Positions 1 through 9,868 of a stretch of DNA of 64,000 bases are shown here, piece by piece. The DNA comes from Vibrio sp. BS-M-Sm-2 (GTDB lineage: Bacteria; Pseudomonadota; Gammaproteobacteria; Enterobacterales; Vibrionaceae). How positions within the stretch are numbered: position 1 is the first letter of the stretch; each line of letters opens with the position of its first letter. The stretch lies in the NCBI RefSeq assembly GCF_041504345.1, contig NZ_CP167894.1:496001-560000 (forward strand), in the 5' to 3' direction. Under the pieces are notes generated by a model that was not told where the DNA came from, ran no database searches, and saw nothing but the letters and a program-made list of their open reading frames with translations. Made by a program: the position numbers and the translations under genes.

Positions 1-158
1 GCATTGTTATTACTGCCTGCATCTTCATTTAAACTGCCCGAATGCGCCGTGGCATAAATATGGTCGTAATCCAAAATATCCACTGCGTTAGTGTCCGCCC
101 ACAAACTTGGAGAAAACATAAAAACCGCAGATACAAAACTAAGCTTCCACTTCGACAT
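1..158 (-). CDS. Exported protein of unknown function (C-terminus outside window)
   Basis: The reading frame opens at an ATG at 158 and runs off the left edge, so only about 52 residues are visible. It starts with a short basic segment (MSKWK) followed by a hydrophobic stretch and a plausible signal peptidase site after LWA, which indicates export through Sec. An AGGAT sequence lies just upstream of the ATG. The visible mature part is rich in D, N, G and S and gives no family signature. It is transcribed away from the cNMP/CBS gene that follows, so the 140-base gap would hold both promoters. Function is not recognised. Confidence 0.6.
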   Translation of the reverse strand, partial: MSKWKLSFVSAVFMFSPSLWADTNAVDILDYDHIYATAHSGSLNEDAGSNNN

Positions 159-308
159 TCCTATCATCCTTAAACTGTCACTCCATTAATTGAAAGGTTA
201 GTCTATCCATAAGACTTTAAAAAGGTTTTGGCTCACAGATTGATTTGTGACGGCAAAATATTATCAAATGTTGTACCATGAAATCATACAAACCAATGGA
301 TGATCATT

Positions 309-2198
309 ATGGATGCTGAGTTATTAGAGATTCAAAACTTTCTGGCACAATACCCCCCTTTCACAGAACTCCCTGAGGAGATGTTGGCGAAAGTGACCAG
401 TAGCGTGGAAATTTCTTATTACCGCCAAGATACCCCGATCATTCACTTTGGTGATCAAATTCATGACTTATACATCGTTCGAAGTGGCGAAGTCGAAGTC
501 TACCGTCGTAAAGGCGAACTCTATAACCGCCTTGATGAAGGCCACTTATTCGGTCAAATGGGCCTACTGACCAACAACAAGGTGCGTTTCCCAGTTAAAG
601 CGACCGAAGACACCCTGCTCTACTGCATTCCTGAGCCTATCTTCCAAGAGCTCTACGACAACTACGACTCCTTTGCCGATTTCGTAGAAGTAGAAGATAA
701 CGCGCGACTACGCCAAGCCAACTCAGACAGTAACGACGCGAACGACCTAACGACATCCAAAGTAAAAACGCTGCTGACCAGCGAAGCGCCAATGATCGAA
801 AAAACGCGCACTATTCAGCAAGCTGCAACCATGATGGCACAAGATAATGTGTCCTCTTTGCTTATCATCGACCCAGATATCGTTGAAGATGATGAAGATG
901 ACTCAACACCAGTGATCGGCATCATCACTGACCGAGATTTATGTACGCGTGTACTCGCCGAAGGTCTAGACCCATCGGACGAGGTATCCAGTGTGATGAC
1001 GCCAGAGGTTATCTCACTCGACCACAATGCCTACGTATACGAAGCCATGATGACCATGCTTCGCTACAACGTGCATCACTTGCCGGTGCTTAAAGATAAG
1101 AAGCCTATCGGTATTATCGAAGCGACTGATATTGTCCGTTACGAGTCTCAAAACTCACTATTGCTTGTGAGCAGTATCTTCCAGCAACAGAGTATTGAAG
1201 ACCTGAAGGTGCTTTCTGAACAAGTAAAAGACAGCTTTGTGCGCTTGGTTAACGAAGATGCCAACGCCCACATGGTGGGTACTGCAATGTCGGTAATTGG
1301 TCGTAGCTTTAAGCAACGTATTATCGAACTGGGTGAAGAGAAATTAGGTAAGGCTCCTATTCCTTATTGTTTCCTCGCACTCGGCTCGATGGGGCGTGAT
1401 GAGCAGTTGCTCGTTACTGACCAAGATAACGCAATTATTCTTGATGATACCTACGATGAGAAAAAGCACGGTAAGTACTTTGAAGAGCTCTCAAAATTTA
1501 TTTGTGACGGCTTAGACCAATGTGGCTATGTGTACTGTACAGGTGACATCATGGCGACTAACCCAACATGGCGTATGACTCGTAGAGAATGGGAAGAGTG
1601 CTTTGCCGATTGGATTGATGACCCGAACCCGAAAGCACTGTTGAATGCTTCAATCTTCTTCGACCTGGATGGCGTTTATGGCCGCCTGAAGTGGGCTGAG
1701 CAATTAAACAGCTTTATCGTTCGACGCGCACGTAAAAACAACCGCTTCTTAGCCTGTCTTGCACGTAACGCACTCAACCGTACGCCGCCACTTGGTTTCT
1801 TTAAAGACTTCGTGATGGAGAAAGATGGCCGTCATAACAACTCCATCAACCTTAAGCGCCGTGGTACTGCGCCATTAGCAGATTTGATTCGTGTTCATTC
1901 ATTGGCAGTGGGCTCTCGTTCTAAGAACTCATTCGAACGTTTAGATGACATTATCGACGCAGGTATTCTGCCAAAAGGTCGAGCTCAAGATTTGAAAGAT
2001 GCGATGGAGTTTATCTCTCTGGTTCGTATTCGCCACCAAGCACACGATGTTGATAATAATGTCGAGCCTGATAACAACATCGAACCAGAGAACCTGTCTG
2101 ACTTCGAGCGACGTAACCTTAAGGATGCATTCCAAATATTAAGTAATGCGCAAAACTTCCTTAAGTTCCGTTATCAAGCCAGCAATAAGTTTAAGTAG
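309..2198 (+). CDS. cNMP-binding, CBS-pair and DUF294 nucleotidyltransferase-like signalling protein
   Basis: A soluble protein of about 629 residues with four parts: a cyclic-nucleotide-binding fold (about 12-125, 'GEVEVYRRKGELYNRLDEG'), two CBS motifs (about 155-280), a DUF294 nucleotidyltransferase-like domain with the GSMGRDE...TDQD signature (about 359-375), and a DUF294 C-terminal helical domain. In many gammaproteobacteria this family is encoded beside a DnaQ-like exonuclease and the acetate genes acs/actP; here only the exonuclease partner follows, five bases downstream. The likely role is sensing of nucleotides with regulation of a partner, but the reaction is not established. A second ATG lies nine bases upstream at 300; the start at 309 has GGATGA at a better distance. 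Confidence 0.9.
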   Translation: MDAELLEIQNFLAQYPPFTELPEEMLAKVTSSVEISYYRQDTPIIHFGDQIHDLYIVRSGEVEVYRRKGELYNRLDEGHLFGQMGLLTNNKVRFPVKATEDTLLYCIPEPIFQELYDNYDSFADFVEVEDNARLRQANSDSNDANDLTTSKVKTLLTSEAPMIEKTRTIQQAATMMAQDNVSSLLIIDPDIVEDDEDDSTPVIGIITDRDLCTRVLAEGLDPSDEVSSVMTPEVISLDHNAYVYEAMMTMLRYNVHHLPVLKDKKPIGIIEATDIVRYESQNSLLLVSSIFQQQSIEDLKVLSEQVKDSFVRLVNEDANAHMVGTAMSVIGRSFKQRIIELGEEKLGKAPIPYCFLALGSMGRDEQLLVTDQDNAIILDDTYDEKKHGKYFEELSKFICDGLDQCGYVYCTGDIMATNPTWRMTRREWEECFADWIDDPNPKALLNASIFFDLDGVYGRLKWAEQLNSFIVRRARKNNRFLACLARNALNRTPPLGFFKDFVMEKDGRHNNSINLKRRGTAPLADLIRVHSLAVGSRSKNSFERLDDIIDAGILPKGRAQDLKDAMEFISLVRIRHQAHDVDNNVEPDNNIEPENLSDFERRNLKDAFQILSNAQNFLKFRYQASNKFK

Positions 2199-2203
2199 GG
2201 CCT

Positions 2204-2920
2204 ATGAACAAACTATTCAGATCACCTGCGGTCGATTGGCCATTTAAGTTTGCTCAGAAGCTAGAAAGAGCGAGAGATGAGCGCTTAAAGCACTTTTATA
2301 GCCAGCCTCTTCCCGCGCCTGATACGCCAATTTCAGAAGTGATGTTCTTAGCGGTCGACTTTGAGACAACAGGCTTAAATCCAAACAAAGATGGCATCAT
2401 CACCATTGGCCTTGTCCCGTTTACGCTCAATCGTATTTACTTGCGACAAGCCAGGCACTGGACACTGCGGCCAAAGCAGAAGTTGGAAGAAGATTCTGTG
2501 GTAATTCATGGCATCACTCACAACGACATCATTGATGCGCCAGATCTTAGCGAAGTGTTGGATGAGATATTAGAAGCGATGGGGGGACATATCCCAGTGG
2601 TTCATTATCGCCGTATCGAACGGGACTTCTTGGATAATGCATTGAAAGTGAGATTAGGTGAAGGGATCGAATTTCCAGTCCTCGACACGCTCGAGATTGA
2701 ATCTCAAATCCAGAACAAGCTAGCCGGTGGCCTGTGGAACAAGCTCAAAGGTAAGAAACCAGCCTCAGTAAGACTTGGCCAAAGTCGTCGTCGATACCAC
2801 CTACCCGACTACACACCGCATCATGCATTAACTGACGCGATTGCGACTGCTGAGCTACTCCAAGCGCAGATTGCTCATCACTTTGATGCTGAGATGCCTT
2901 TGAAGAGTTTCTGGTTATAG
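2204..2920 (+). CDS. DnaQ-like 3'-5' exonuclease (DEDDh family)
   Basis: A 238-residue protein with the three exonuclease motifs of the DEDDh superfamily: Exo I VDFETTGLNP (D52, E54), Exo II around 'HYRRIERDFLDN', and Exo III with the H-x4-D spacing (H206, D211 in HHALTDAIATAELL). This is the fold of the DNA polymerase III epsilon subunit, but the N-terminal 40 residues and the context differ from dnaQ itself. It lies five bases after the DUF294 gene and is surely in the same operon. The pair recurs in other gammaproteobacteria next to acetate uptake genes. Substrate (DNA, RNA or a small nucleotide) cannot be told from sequence. Confidence 0.88.
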   Translation: MNKLFRSPAVDWPFKFAQKLERARDERLKHFYSQPLPAPDTPISEVMFLAVDFETTGLNPNKDGIITIGLVPFTLNRIYLRQARHWTLRPKQKLEEDSVVIHGITHNDIIDAPDLSEVLDEILEAMGGHIPVVHYRRIERDFLDNALKVRLGEGIEFPVLDTLEIESQIQNKLAGGLWNKLKGKKPASVRLGQSRRRYHLPDYTPHHALTDAIATAELLQAQIAHHFDAEMPLKSFWL

Positions 2921-2950
2921 CCACACTGAAAGTGAAAATTTGTCACTATT

Positions 2951-2985
2951 AAAAAACCCGCTATGTGCAATTAGCGGGCTTTCTT
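2951..2985. terminator. Bidirectional rho-independent terminator
   Basis: A 7-bp stem CCCGCTA/TAGCGGG with an 8-base loop, an A-run on the left and a T-rich right flank. It sits between the convergent exonuclease and MOSC genes and can serve both. Confidence 0.85.
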
Positions 2986-3001
2986 AATTTCACTACTGGC
3001 T

Positions 3002-3694
3002 TTATACCGCAGTAGGCCCAACCAAGCGCATTTCCCAGTCTTCGATTTTTCCTGTTTCAAGGCGACGTGCAACAAGCGCTCCCCATGATTCAACCAATGG
3101 CAGTTCAGCCATCTGACTTAGCTCTTCTTTATCTAAACTACCTGTGAAAACAGCCCCCATGATACGAGCGAGCGACCAATCTGGGTATGGCCTTTCACAC
3201 AGAATAATCTCGTCACCTGCGCCAATATCGCCCTCTTCCAATACACGGAAATACCAGCCTGTTCGAAGCGTGTCTTGCAGTCTTCTCGCCATATCATTCT
3301 GCTCGAATCGCACATTGAGTTTCCAACAAGGCATACGCCCTTGTGAGACTTCCAATAATGTTGATCCGATACGAACCTTATCTTTCAAACAAATAGATTG
3401 TTCCGTGATGCCACTTGAGCTTAGGTTCTCACCAAATGCACCTGAAGATTGAAAGATACCTTTGTCACCTAACTCTTTCTGCCAAACTGAATAGTGCTCG
3501 CTTGGGTAGATATGAAGGGCTTTTTGAATGCCGCCATGGAAACGCGGATCACCTTGTTCATCGTTGGTAAAACCAAGCTCTGTCGCGTATTGGCGCTCTG
3601 ATAAAACTTGCTTATCAATAGCACTTTTTGCTCCGTGTGCGAAGGCGACAATTTTTCCTACCAATACACTATTTACTACGCCTAACTTCTTCAT
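3002..3694 (-). CDS. MOSC domain protein, YiiM family
   Basis: A 230-residue protein closely resembling E. coli YiiM (224 residues). It has the MOSC beta-barrel with 'FGENLSSSGITE' and the conserved cysteine segment 'SQGRMPCWKLNVRF', followed by the C-terminal three-helix (3-alpha) domain (about 170-230). MOSC proteins bind molybdenum cofactor through this cysteine; YiiM-type proteins are linked to reduction of N-hydroxylated purines. AAGGAAGGG precedes the ATG. It is a single gene, divergent from the AraC-type regulator, which could be its local regulator although nothing in the sequence proves that. Confidence 0.88.
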   Translation of the reverse strand: MKKLGVVNSVLVGKIVAFAHGAKSAIDKQVLSERQYATELGFTNDEQGDPRFHGGIQKALHIYPSEHYSVWQKELGDKGIFQSSGAFGENLSSSGITEQSICLKDKVRIGSTLLEVSQGRMPCWKLNVRFEQNDMARRLQDTLRTGWYFRVLEEGDIGAGDEIILCERPYPDWSLARIMGAVFTGSLDKEELSQMAELPLVESWGALVARRLETGKIEDWEMRLVGPTAV

Positions 3695-3830
3695 ATCCCT
3701 TCCTTCTTACTGAAAACATACTTGCTGAACTGCGTGAAATAAAACGACACTGCTACTCAACTTCATTCTCTTTGCCGAGCATGATAGCCTAGGGTCGCCC
3801 GTCTAGGTAGGGATATAAGGACACTTAACC

Positions 3831-4640
3831 ATGCTAACCCGCCAAATTGATTCTCGTACCGGAGTTGTCACCTCCAATAGGATGATGGTCGCTAATCCAA
3901 ATTCGCCCGCGCTCGTTAAGACTATCGACATGCCGAAAGGTTACATCGATGCGATGCACCAGCACACATGGCATCAAGTGATCTTTCCACTCAAAGGTTT
4001 GCTACAGACTCAAACAGAACACTATCAACACCTTGTGCCGCACACATCGGCTTTATTTGTACCTGCCGGTATTTCACATGAGTCTATCGCATTGAGCCAT
4101 ACCACGTTTGTTGGTATTTACCTTAACCCAGCCTTTGGAAAGGAGTATGAGCCCGAAGTTCGAACCATCACACTTACTCCCTTTCTAAATGAGCTATTAC
4201 AAGAAATTCGAAGACAGTGTGAGGGCTTGGTGAGCGATGAAGAAGTGTCTCGCCTACTGTCCGTATTGCACGACCAAATAATGAAAGACAACGTGCAAAC
4301 ATTTCAGCTGTTATTGCCACAAGACAGGCGTTTGAAGTTGATATTTGAAGCCCTCACTGATGAGCCAAATTTAGACTTGTCACTCAAAGAATGGGGAGAA
4401 AAAGTCGGAGCATCGGAACGAACATTATCGCGATTATTCTCAAAAGAATTCAACACGTCATTTCAGCTGTGGCGACAACAAATTCGACTGATTTATTCAT
4501 TATCTTTGCTTGATGAAGAACTCTCGATTCAACGAATTGCTGACCTGGTTGGTTATCAAAACGACTCATCGTACATCAAGACGTTTAGAGCATATTTTAA
4601 CGTCACGCCGCAGCAATTTCGTTTAAACAGCAAAAAATAG
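3831..4640 (+). CDS. AraC-family transcriptional regulator with N-terminal cupin domain
   Basis: A 269-residue regulator. The N-terminal half is a cupin sensor ('HQHTWHQVIFPLKGLLQTQ' with metal-type histidines, about 39-75), and the C-terminal 100 residues carry two helix-turn-helix motifs ending 'IADLVGYQNDSSYIKTFRAYFNVTPQQFR', the AraC signature. The layout resembles the NimR/YeaM group, which usually controls a neighbouring transporter. Here the divergent neighbour is a MOSC protein 136 bases away. AGGA lies nine bases before the ATG. The inducer is unknown. Confidence 0.9.
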   Translation: MLTRQIDSRTGVVTSNRMMVANPNSPALVKTIDMPKGYIDAMHQHTWHQVIFPLKGLLQTQTEHYQHLVPHTSALFVPAGISHESIALSHTTFVGIYLNPAFGKEYEPEVRTITLTPFLNELLQEIRRQCEGLVSDEEVSRLLSVLHDQIMKDNVQTFQLLLPQDRRLKLIFEALTDEPNLDLSLKEWGEKVGASERTLSRLFSKEFNTSFQLWRQQIRLIYSLSLLDEELSIQRIADLVGYQNDSSYIKTFRAYFNVTPQQFRLNSKK

Positions 4641-4677
4641 TTAGTGTTACTGGGAAGTGGTTGAAGGGCTAAAAAAG

Positions 4678-4704
4678 AAAAAGAGGAGCTAATAGCTCCT
4701 CTTT
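4678..4704. terminator. Bidirectional terminator between the AraC gene and serC
   Basis: An 11-bp perfect stem AAGAGGAGCTA/TAGCTCCTCTT with a one-base loop in the ideal fold, A-rich on the left and T-rich on the right. It is placed between two convergent genes. Confidence 0.85.
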
Positions 4705-4730
4705 GAATGGTTTAATCTCGTGTGACCAGA

Positions 4731-5825
4731 TTAAGCGTACTTCTCTTCGAAATCTTTCATGAAGCTTACAAGCGCTTGCACACCTTCTAGAGACATCGCA
4801 TTGTAAAGCGAAGCTCTCATGCCACCTACAGCTCTATGGCCTTTTAGTGATTTCAGACCCGCAGCGTCAGCCAATTCTAAGAACTTGCCATCTAGCTCAG
4901 GTTTCGCAAGTTGGAACGGTACGTTCATTCTTGAACGGTTTGCAGTGTGAACATCGTTTTTGTAGAAAACTGAGCTATCGATAGCATTGTAAAGCAACGC
5001 TGCTTTCTCTTTATTCACCAATTCCATCGCTTCAACACCACCTTGAGCTTTCAGCCACTTGAACACAAGGCCTGATAGGTACCAAGCGTACGTTGGTGGT
5101 GTGTTGAACATTGAGTCTTTTTCAGCAAGTACTTTGTAGTTCAGAATACTCGGCAACACGTCATTTGCAAGATCTAGCAAATCATCACGTACGATAGCGA
5201 TGCAGATACCAGCCGGACCGATATTCTTTTGCGCGCCCGCGTAGATAACACCGTACTGAGACACATCGATCTTACGAGACAGAATGTTAGATGACATGTC
5301 CGCCACGATTGGCTTATCAGTTTGAGGAAGCTCACTGATTTCAATACCATCGATGGTTTCGTTTGGACAGAAATGTACGTACGCCGCTTCTGGATCGATT
5401 TTCCAATCTTTAGCGGGAACAACCGCTGCTTTTCCATCAATTGACGTCTTCGCGTTGAATACATCGATCTCACAGTACTTGCTTGCTTCAGTTACCGCAC
5501 TTTCCGCCCAGTAACCTGCATCGATGTAAGTCGCTTTCGTCGCATCACCTAAAAGGTTTAGAGGAACAGCAGCGAATTGAGCACGAGCGCCCCCCTGACA
5601 GAAAAGAACTTTGTAATTGTCTGGGATGTTCAGAAGATCACGTAAGTCCTGTTCGGACTCGTCAGCAACTTGAATAAATTCCTTGCTGCGATGGCTAATT
5701 TCCATCACGGAAGTCCCTAAACCATTCCAATCAATAAAGTCTGCTTGCGCTTGTTTCATTACAGGTTTAGGCAGTGCGGCTGGACCTGCACTGAAGTTGA
5801 ATACGTTATCTAATGTAAGTTCCAT
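4731..5825 (-). CDS. serC: Phosphoserine aminotransferase SerC
   Basis: A 364-residue pyridoxal-phosphate enzyme that transaminates 3-phosphohydroxypyruvate in serine biosynthesis and also acts in pyridoxine synthesis. The N-terminus '[12 protein letters not shown]' and the cofactor-lysine segment '[13 protein letters not shown]' are typical, and length equals the family norm. The frame stays open for 20 more codons upstream, but homology begins at [11 protein letters not shown], preceded by AGGAG, so the start at 5825 is chosen. The gene is monocistronic, bounded by terminators on both sides, and is not next to aroA as in E. coli. Confidence 0.97.
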   Translation of the reverse strand: MELTLDNVFNFSAGPAALPKPVMKQAQADFIDWNGLGTSVMEISHRSKEFIQVADESEQDLRDLLNIPDNYKVLFCQGGARAQFAAVPLNLLGDATKATYIDAGYWAESAVTEASKYCEIDVFNAKTSIDGKAAVVPAKDWKIDPEAAYVHFCPNETIDGIEISELPQTDKPIVADMSSNILSRKIDVSQYGVIYAGAQKNIGPAGICIAIVRDDLLDLANDVLPSILNYKVLAEKDSMFNTPPTYAWYLSGLVFKWLKAQGGVEAMELVNKEKAALLYNAIDSSVFYKNDVHTANRSRMNVPFQLAKPELDGKFLELADAAGLKSLKGHRAVGGMRASLYNAMSLEGVQALVSFMKDFEEKYA

Positions 5826-5892
5826 GGGGATGATTGCTCCTGCTAAATAATAACTATGCAAGTAATACCATGTTTTACCCAACATAAAAACA

Positions 5893-5920
5893 ACAAAAGA
5901 GGTCTTAAGACCTCTTTTGT
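5893..5920 (-). terminator. Terminator after the DUF945 gene
   Basis: A perfect 28-base palindrome (ACAAAAGAGGTCTT and its complement) lies between the end of the DUF945 gene and the serC start. On the minus strand it ends the DUF945 transcript upstream of the serC promoter. Confidence 0.75.
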
Positions 5921-5988
5921 TTTGTACCGTATAAAATGTTTAAGCTTAACCTGCTAAATCACCCTATCAGTATCAAAGCCAGCTCAGT

Positions 5989-7251
5989 TTACTGAACAAA
6001 AACTGGCATAAGTAGAGCGATTAACGGAATTTCTTGTCCATTTTCGAACACTAGGTTTCCATTTTCTAAGTCAGCACTGATTTCATAACCACTTTCTGTT
6101 TGCTTGATCATTTCCATCACAAGCAATTCATCGATACCTTCACGGATGAATGGGTATTCTTCAACAAGCTCATTTGAGAAGCTAGAGTGAACGTTGCCCG
6201 TTAATGCAGGCATGATCATCGAAGGGTTGCTGCTGATATTTTCTGTCCCTTCCGGTACGCTCACCAACCACTTAGATTCGAATTGACCCTTGCCTAGTTC
6301 TAGCGACATGTTGTTCATTGAAAGGTCAAAGCCTTTAACAAACAGGATATCGATAAATGGAATGATCTCTGCGATGTCTTCTTGCGTCAGCACTGGATTA
6401 GATTGGTAAATCTCAAAGATTTTCTCGAATGATTCGCTATCTAATTTCGATATTTCAAAATCAACGTTTAAGTTGTTCAACTGACCTTCACTGGTCTCGA
6501 TATTTGCGATATCCAGTTTAAGATTGCTGCGCAGGCGCTTAGTCGCTTCATCTAGGTGCGATTCAAAATCGTACTTAGAGTTTTCAATGGTCATGAATGG
6601 CTGCATTGCAGAATCTGAAACCAAGAAGCTATCGATAGTGAAATTCTGGGTTCCTAACCAGTAGCCTTTCGCTTGTTGGCCTGAACCAACACCTTTCAAA
6701 TTAGACAGCGTTACCTCTTCACCGGTTTCGAAATCAATTTGAACTGAAGGAATAGAAAGCTCGTAATCAACCTGCCCTAAAACAGTAGCATGGCCAGAAA
6801 GATTCGATTTAGTGATCGATACCGAAGTACCATTCTCATCAGAGCCTTGATGATTGAACTGGCTTAACTCGAAGTTAAAGTCAGTGTTGCCATTTAGCTC
6901 AGTGCTAGTTGTCAGAGTTAGAGGTAGAATATCAGTATTCTCAAACGTCGACAGTGCATTTAGGCTCACCAAACCGTGGCTAACCGCACTATTGATGACA
7001 AACTCACTTGGCAGGCCATCGATCGCAAGTTGCTCTTTCAGGTTTTCATCCGTCACAGTTAGACGAGTGGTTACGTTGGAAGACAAGTAACCTCTATCGT
7101 ATTCTACGATCTCAGCTTGAATGCTTGAATTGTTAAGCTTTGCAACGCCATCGGTAATCGCATTTTGTCCAATTTGTCCAACCGCTAGCGGCCAGCAAAG
7201 TGCTAATGAGATTGCTCCGCCAATTGCACCAATTTTTCTTAACTGTTCCAT
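5989..7251 (-). CDS. DUF945 (YdgA-like) periplasmic protein
   Basis: A 420-residue protein with an N-terminal signal anchor (about 8-26, 'IGAIGGAISLALCWPLAVG') and a long beta-rich periplasmic part made of Asn/Ser-rich strands, as in E. coli YdgA (about 500 residues). The family is placed in the inner membrane/periplasm and has no firmly known function. It reads towards serC but is separated from it by a terminator. From memory the same neighbour pair occurs in V. cholerae. A long gap to the divergent kinase gene (183 bases) holds its promoter. Confidence 0.85.
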   Translation of the reverse strand: MEQLRKIGAIGGAISLALCWPLAVGQIGQNAITDGVAKLNNSSIQAEIVEYDRGYLSSNVTTRLTVTDENLKEQLAIDGLPSEFVINSAVSHGLVSLNALSTFENTDILPLTLTTSTELNGNTDFNFELSQFNHQGSDENGTSVSITKSNLSGHATVLGQVDYELSIPSVQIDFETGEEVTLSNLKGVGSGQQAKGYWLGTQNFTIDSFLVSDSAMQPFMTIENSKYDFESHLDEATKRLRSNLKLDIANIETSEGQLNNLNVDFEISKLDSESFEKIFEIYQSNPVLTQEDIAEIIPFIDILFVKGFDLSMNNMSLELGKGQFESKWLVSVPEGTENISSNPSMIMPALTGNVHSSFSNELVEEYPFIREGIDELLVMEMIKQTESGYEISADLENGNLVFENGQEIPLIALLMPVFVQ

Positions 7252-7434
7252 GAGTTCTCTTTCTACACTAGTCTGTTTTTTTTAGTCTAACCCATCAGTA
7301 GCAAACAAGAAACATTGAGTTAAATCAGTCTATTGCTCGATACTTCAATTGCCTCAGTAAATTAAAGGCTAGCTCTCATCCTTATTCAGCAGTTCTTGCT
7401 AGGCTAGAAGCGTCGCTACTACTAAGGTTGAACT

Positions 7435-9378
7435 GTGAATCAATACGCTGTTATCTGCTTGGACAATAATCCGGTTAGCATTGAAAGAATACGTTCGGAG
7501 CTGGCTCCCTTAGCTTCTGTATTCGATATTTATACTGCCGAGAACATAGAAGACGCGCACCAAGCATTAGAAGATATCCATGATCACCACCAAACCGTTG
7601 CCTTGGTGATCACCCATCATCATTCTGAATTTAATGGCGTGCAATTTCTTATTGAACTGGAACAGCTGCCCCATAGTAATACCGCAAGAACGATATTAGT
7701 CAGCGCCTCGTCAGACATTCAATCCATTCTGACCGCAGTGAATGAAGGCCGACTCAACCACTGTCTAACCAAACCAGTTCAAGATCAGGTTCTGTTCAAA
7801 TCAGCGCAAAAAGAGCTAACGTCTTTCGTTATCCAATACGACTCCGAAAACCTGTTGTCTTACAGCGGCGCATTGGATCAACAGCGCTTACTCAGAGCCC
7901 ACATCGAGCAAAAGATTCACTCTTTTCAATCGGGTTTTATTCACGACTACCACCAGCTTTCTGATCATGCACTTGCAGAACGTGTCGTTAGCGCCTTACA
8001 AGATGTATTTTCAAAAGATGACAAAAACAAGGCTATCCGTAACTACTCCCCTGAACATCTACTCACTGTTGAAGGTGAAGACAATCGCTTTTTATGGCTA
8101 ATCATTGAGGGGGAAGCTGCGCTCTACAAGAAAGATGAGTTGGGGCAACAGCGAGAAGTGGTACGTCACTCCAAGGGGAACATTGTCGGCGGGATGTCAT
8201 TCGTGACCGGTGAGCCCTCCTTTTCTACCGCGATAACCCTAACGCAAACACGCGTTATCAAGCTGGATAAAGATAGCTTTGCTCAGGTGATGCATTCCAA
8301 CAATACCTTGCTGCCGCTATTTACTAATCTATTGCTTCGTCACTTTAACCGGCGCCTACAAAGAAGTATCACCAATAAGATCAAACTGCAGCAAACGTTG
8401 GAATCACTCGAGTCTGCTCATCAACAACTGATAGAGAAGGAAAAAATGGCAATGCTAGGTCAGCTTGTCGCGGGAGTCGCACATGAGCTGAATAACCCGA
8501 TTGCAGCAATATTGAGAAGCATCGAAACTCTGTCAGAACATCTCGACCAGATATTGGCAAACCTATCCGTCCCAGAGTCCAATAAAGGGACTGACGTACT
8601 TGCACATTCAAAGTTAGCTAAGCCACTGTCGACGGCTCAAGAAAGACAGCTCGTAAAACATCTTACATCAACTATTGATGACCGAGCTTTAGCAAAAAAG
8701 GCAGTGAGACTAAACCTAAGTCAAGATTCTTCGGTACTAGACACCTTGAAAGAGTCCCCTGTCGCAGGCAAAGAACTGCTTAATGACTTAGAGCATTACC
8801 ACTATGTTGGAAACTCTATCCGCTCAATTCAAGTGTGCAGCAAGCGTATTGCCGACATGGTCAAAAGCCTAAAAAGCTATGCCCGGGAAGATGAAGAAGT
8901 TCGCCACTACACAGATATCCACGAAGGGCTTGAAGATACCTTAGTGATCTTTGAAAACAGGCTCAAACATCACCAACTGGAAAAGCATTACGACACTGAC
9001 TTACCGCCTTTATTGTGCCAGTCGCTCTCGCTGCAACAAGTGTGGACGAACCTCATCTCCAATGCACTTGACGCCCTTTCCGAACGAGGAAAAGTGTCCA
9101 TTACTACCTCTCAACAGACAAAAGGCGACGACACGTTTCTTGTGGTGCAAATATCCGATACTGGCCACGGGATTGCCAAAGAAGACATCAACACCATTTT
9201 CAACCCAAATTTCACGACCAAAAAAGAAGGCAACTTTGGTTTAGGGATTGGGTTATCCATTTCACAACAAATCGTTTCGGCTCATCAAGGGTTTATTTTG
9301 GTTGAGTCTGAGGTAGGTAGCCATACTCACATGCAAGTGTGGCTTCCATTCAAACAAGAAGGAGCACCTCATGAATAA
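7435..9378 (+). CDS. Hybrid sensor histidine kinase: degenerate receiver, cNMP-binding and kinase domains
   Basis: A 647-residue soluble kinase starting at GTG with AAGG upstream. Residues 1-120 form a receiver fold in which the phosphoacceptor aspartate is replaced (VALVITHHHS: H61) and one acidic-pocket residue is lost (LDNNP), while the conserved lysine (LTKP) remains. Residues about 190-300 are a cyclic-nucleotide-binding domain. The H-box is 'VAGVAHELNNPI' (H350), followed by an unusually long insert, then N-box 'ISNALDALSERG', G1 'ISDTGHGIA' and G2 'GLGIGLSISQQIV'. There are no membrane segments, so it is cytoplasmic. It overlaps the receiver gene downstream by eight bases. The phosphoryl target is presumably that receiver. 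Confidence 0.9.
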   Translation: MNQYAVICLDNNPVSIERIRSELAPLASVFDIYTAENIEDAHQALEDIHDHHQTVALVITHHHSEFNGVQFLIELEQLPHSNTARTILVSASSDIQSILTAVNEGRLNHCLTKPVQDQVLFKSAQKELTSFVIQYDSENLLSYSGALDQQRLLRAHIEQKIHSFQSGFIHDYHQLSDHALAERVVSALQDVFSKDDKNKAIRNYSPEHLLTVEGEDNRFLWLIIEGEAALYKKDELGQQREVVRHSKGNIVGGMSFVTGEPSFSTAITLTQTRVIKLDKDSFAQVMHSNNTLLPLFTNLLLRHFNRRLQRSITNKIKLQQTLESLESAHQQLIEKEKMAMLGQLVAGVAHELNNPIAAILRSIETLSEHLDQILANLSVPESNKGTDVLAHSKLAKPLSTAQERQLVKHLTSTIDDRALAKKAVRLNLSQDSSVLDTLKESPVAGKELLNDLEHYHYVGNSIRSIQVCSKRIADMVKSLKSYAREDEEVRHYTDIHEGLEDTLVIFENRLKHHQLEKHYDTDLPPLLCQSLSLQQVWTNLISNALDALSERGKVSITTSQQTKGDDTFLVVQISDTGHGIAKEDINTIFNPNFTTKKEGNFGLGIGLSISQQIVSAHQGFILVESEVGSHTHMQVWLPFKQEGAPHE

Positions 9379-9868
9379 GTACTTAATTTTATGTGTCGAT
9401 GATGAACCTGAGGTCCTCAACAGTGTCCTTCAAGACTTAGCTGTATTTGAAGAGGACTTTATCGTGGAAGGTGCAGAATCGGTTGACGAAGCTAAACAAG
9501 TCATTAAAGAAATGGGACAAGATGGTATTAAGCTCGCTTTGATCTTGTGTGACCACATCATGCCAGAAAAGACAGGCATCGATTTTCTGATCGAACTCAA
9601 CCAACACGACGCGACTAAGCCAACACGTAAACTGCTGCTCACCGGGCAAGCTGGGCTGGAAGATACCGTCACGGCCATTAACAACGCTGCACTTGATTTC
9701 TATATTTCAAAACCTTGGCAAGGTGACCAACTGAGAGACACGATTACTCAACAATTGACTGACTATGTCATTGCCAACGACAAGCAATTGCTTAACTGGA
9801 CTTCCATCTTAGATACCGAGCGCATACTGACTTCAATGGCGGATAAACGCACCAGCTTTGGTGAATAG
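9371..9868 (+). CDS. Response regulator (receiver domain, no output domain)
   Basis: A 165-residue protein with a complete receiver: acidic pair VDDEP (D10-D11), phosphoacceptor D61 in LILCDHIMP, LLTG threonine and K in ISKPW. The 40-residue C-terminal tail has no recognisable effector domain, so it probably acts through protein contacts. AAGGAG lies seven bases before the ATG, inside the last codons of the kinase gene, showing translational coupling. Its receiver aligns residue for residue with the degenerate one at the kinase N-terminus, suggesting duplication. Confidence 0.92.
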   Translation: MNKYLILCVDDEPEVLNSVLQDLAVFEEDFIVEGAESVDEAKQVIKEMGQDGIKLALILCDHIMPEKTGIDFLIELNQHDATKPTRKLLLTGQAGLEDTVTAINNAALDFYISKPWQGDQLRDTITQQLTDYVIANDKQLLNWTSILDTERILTSMADKRTSFGE

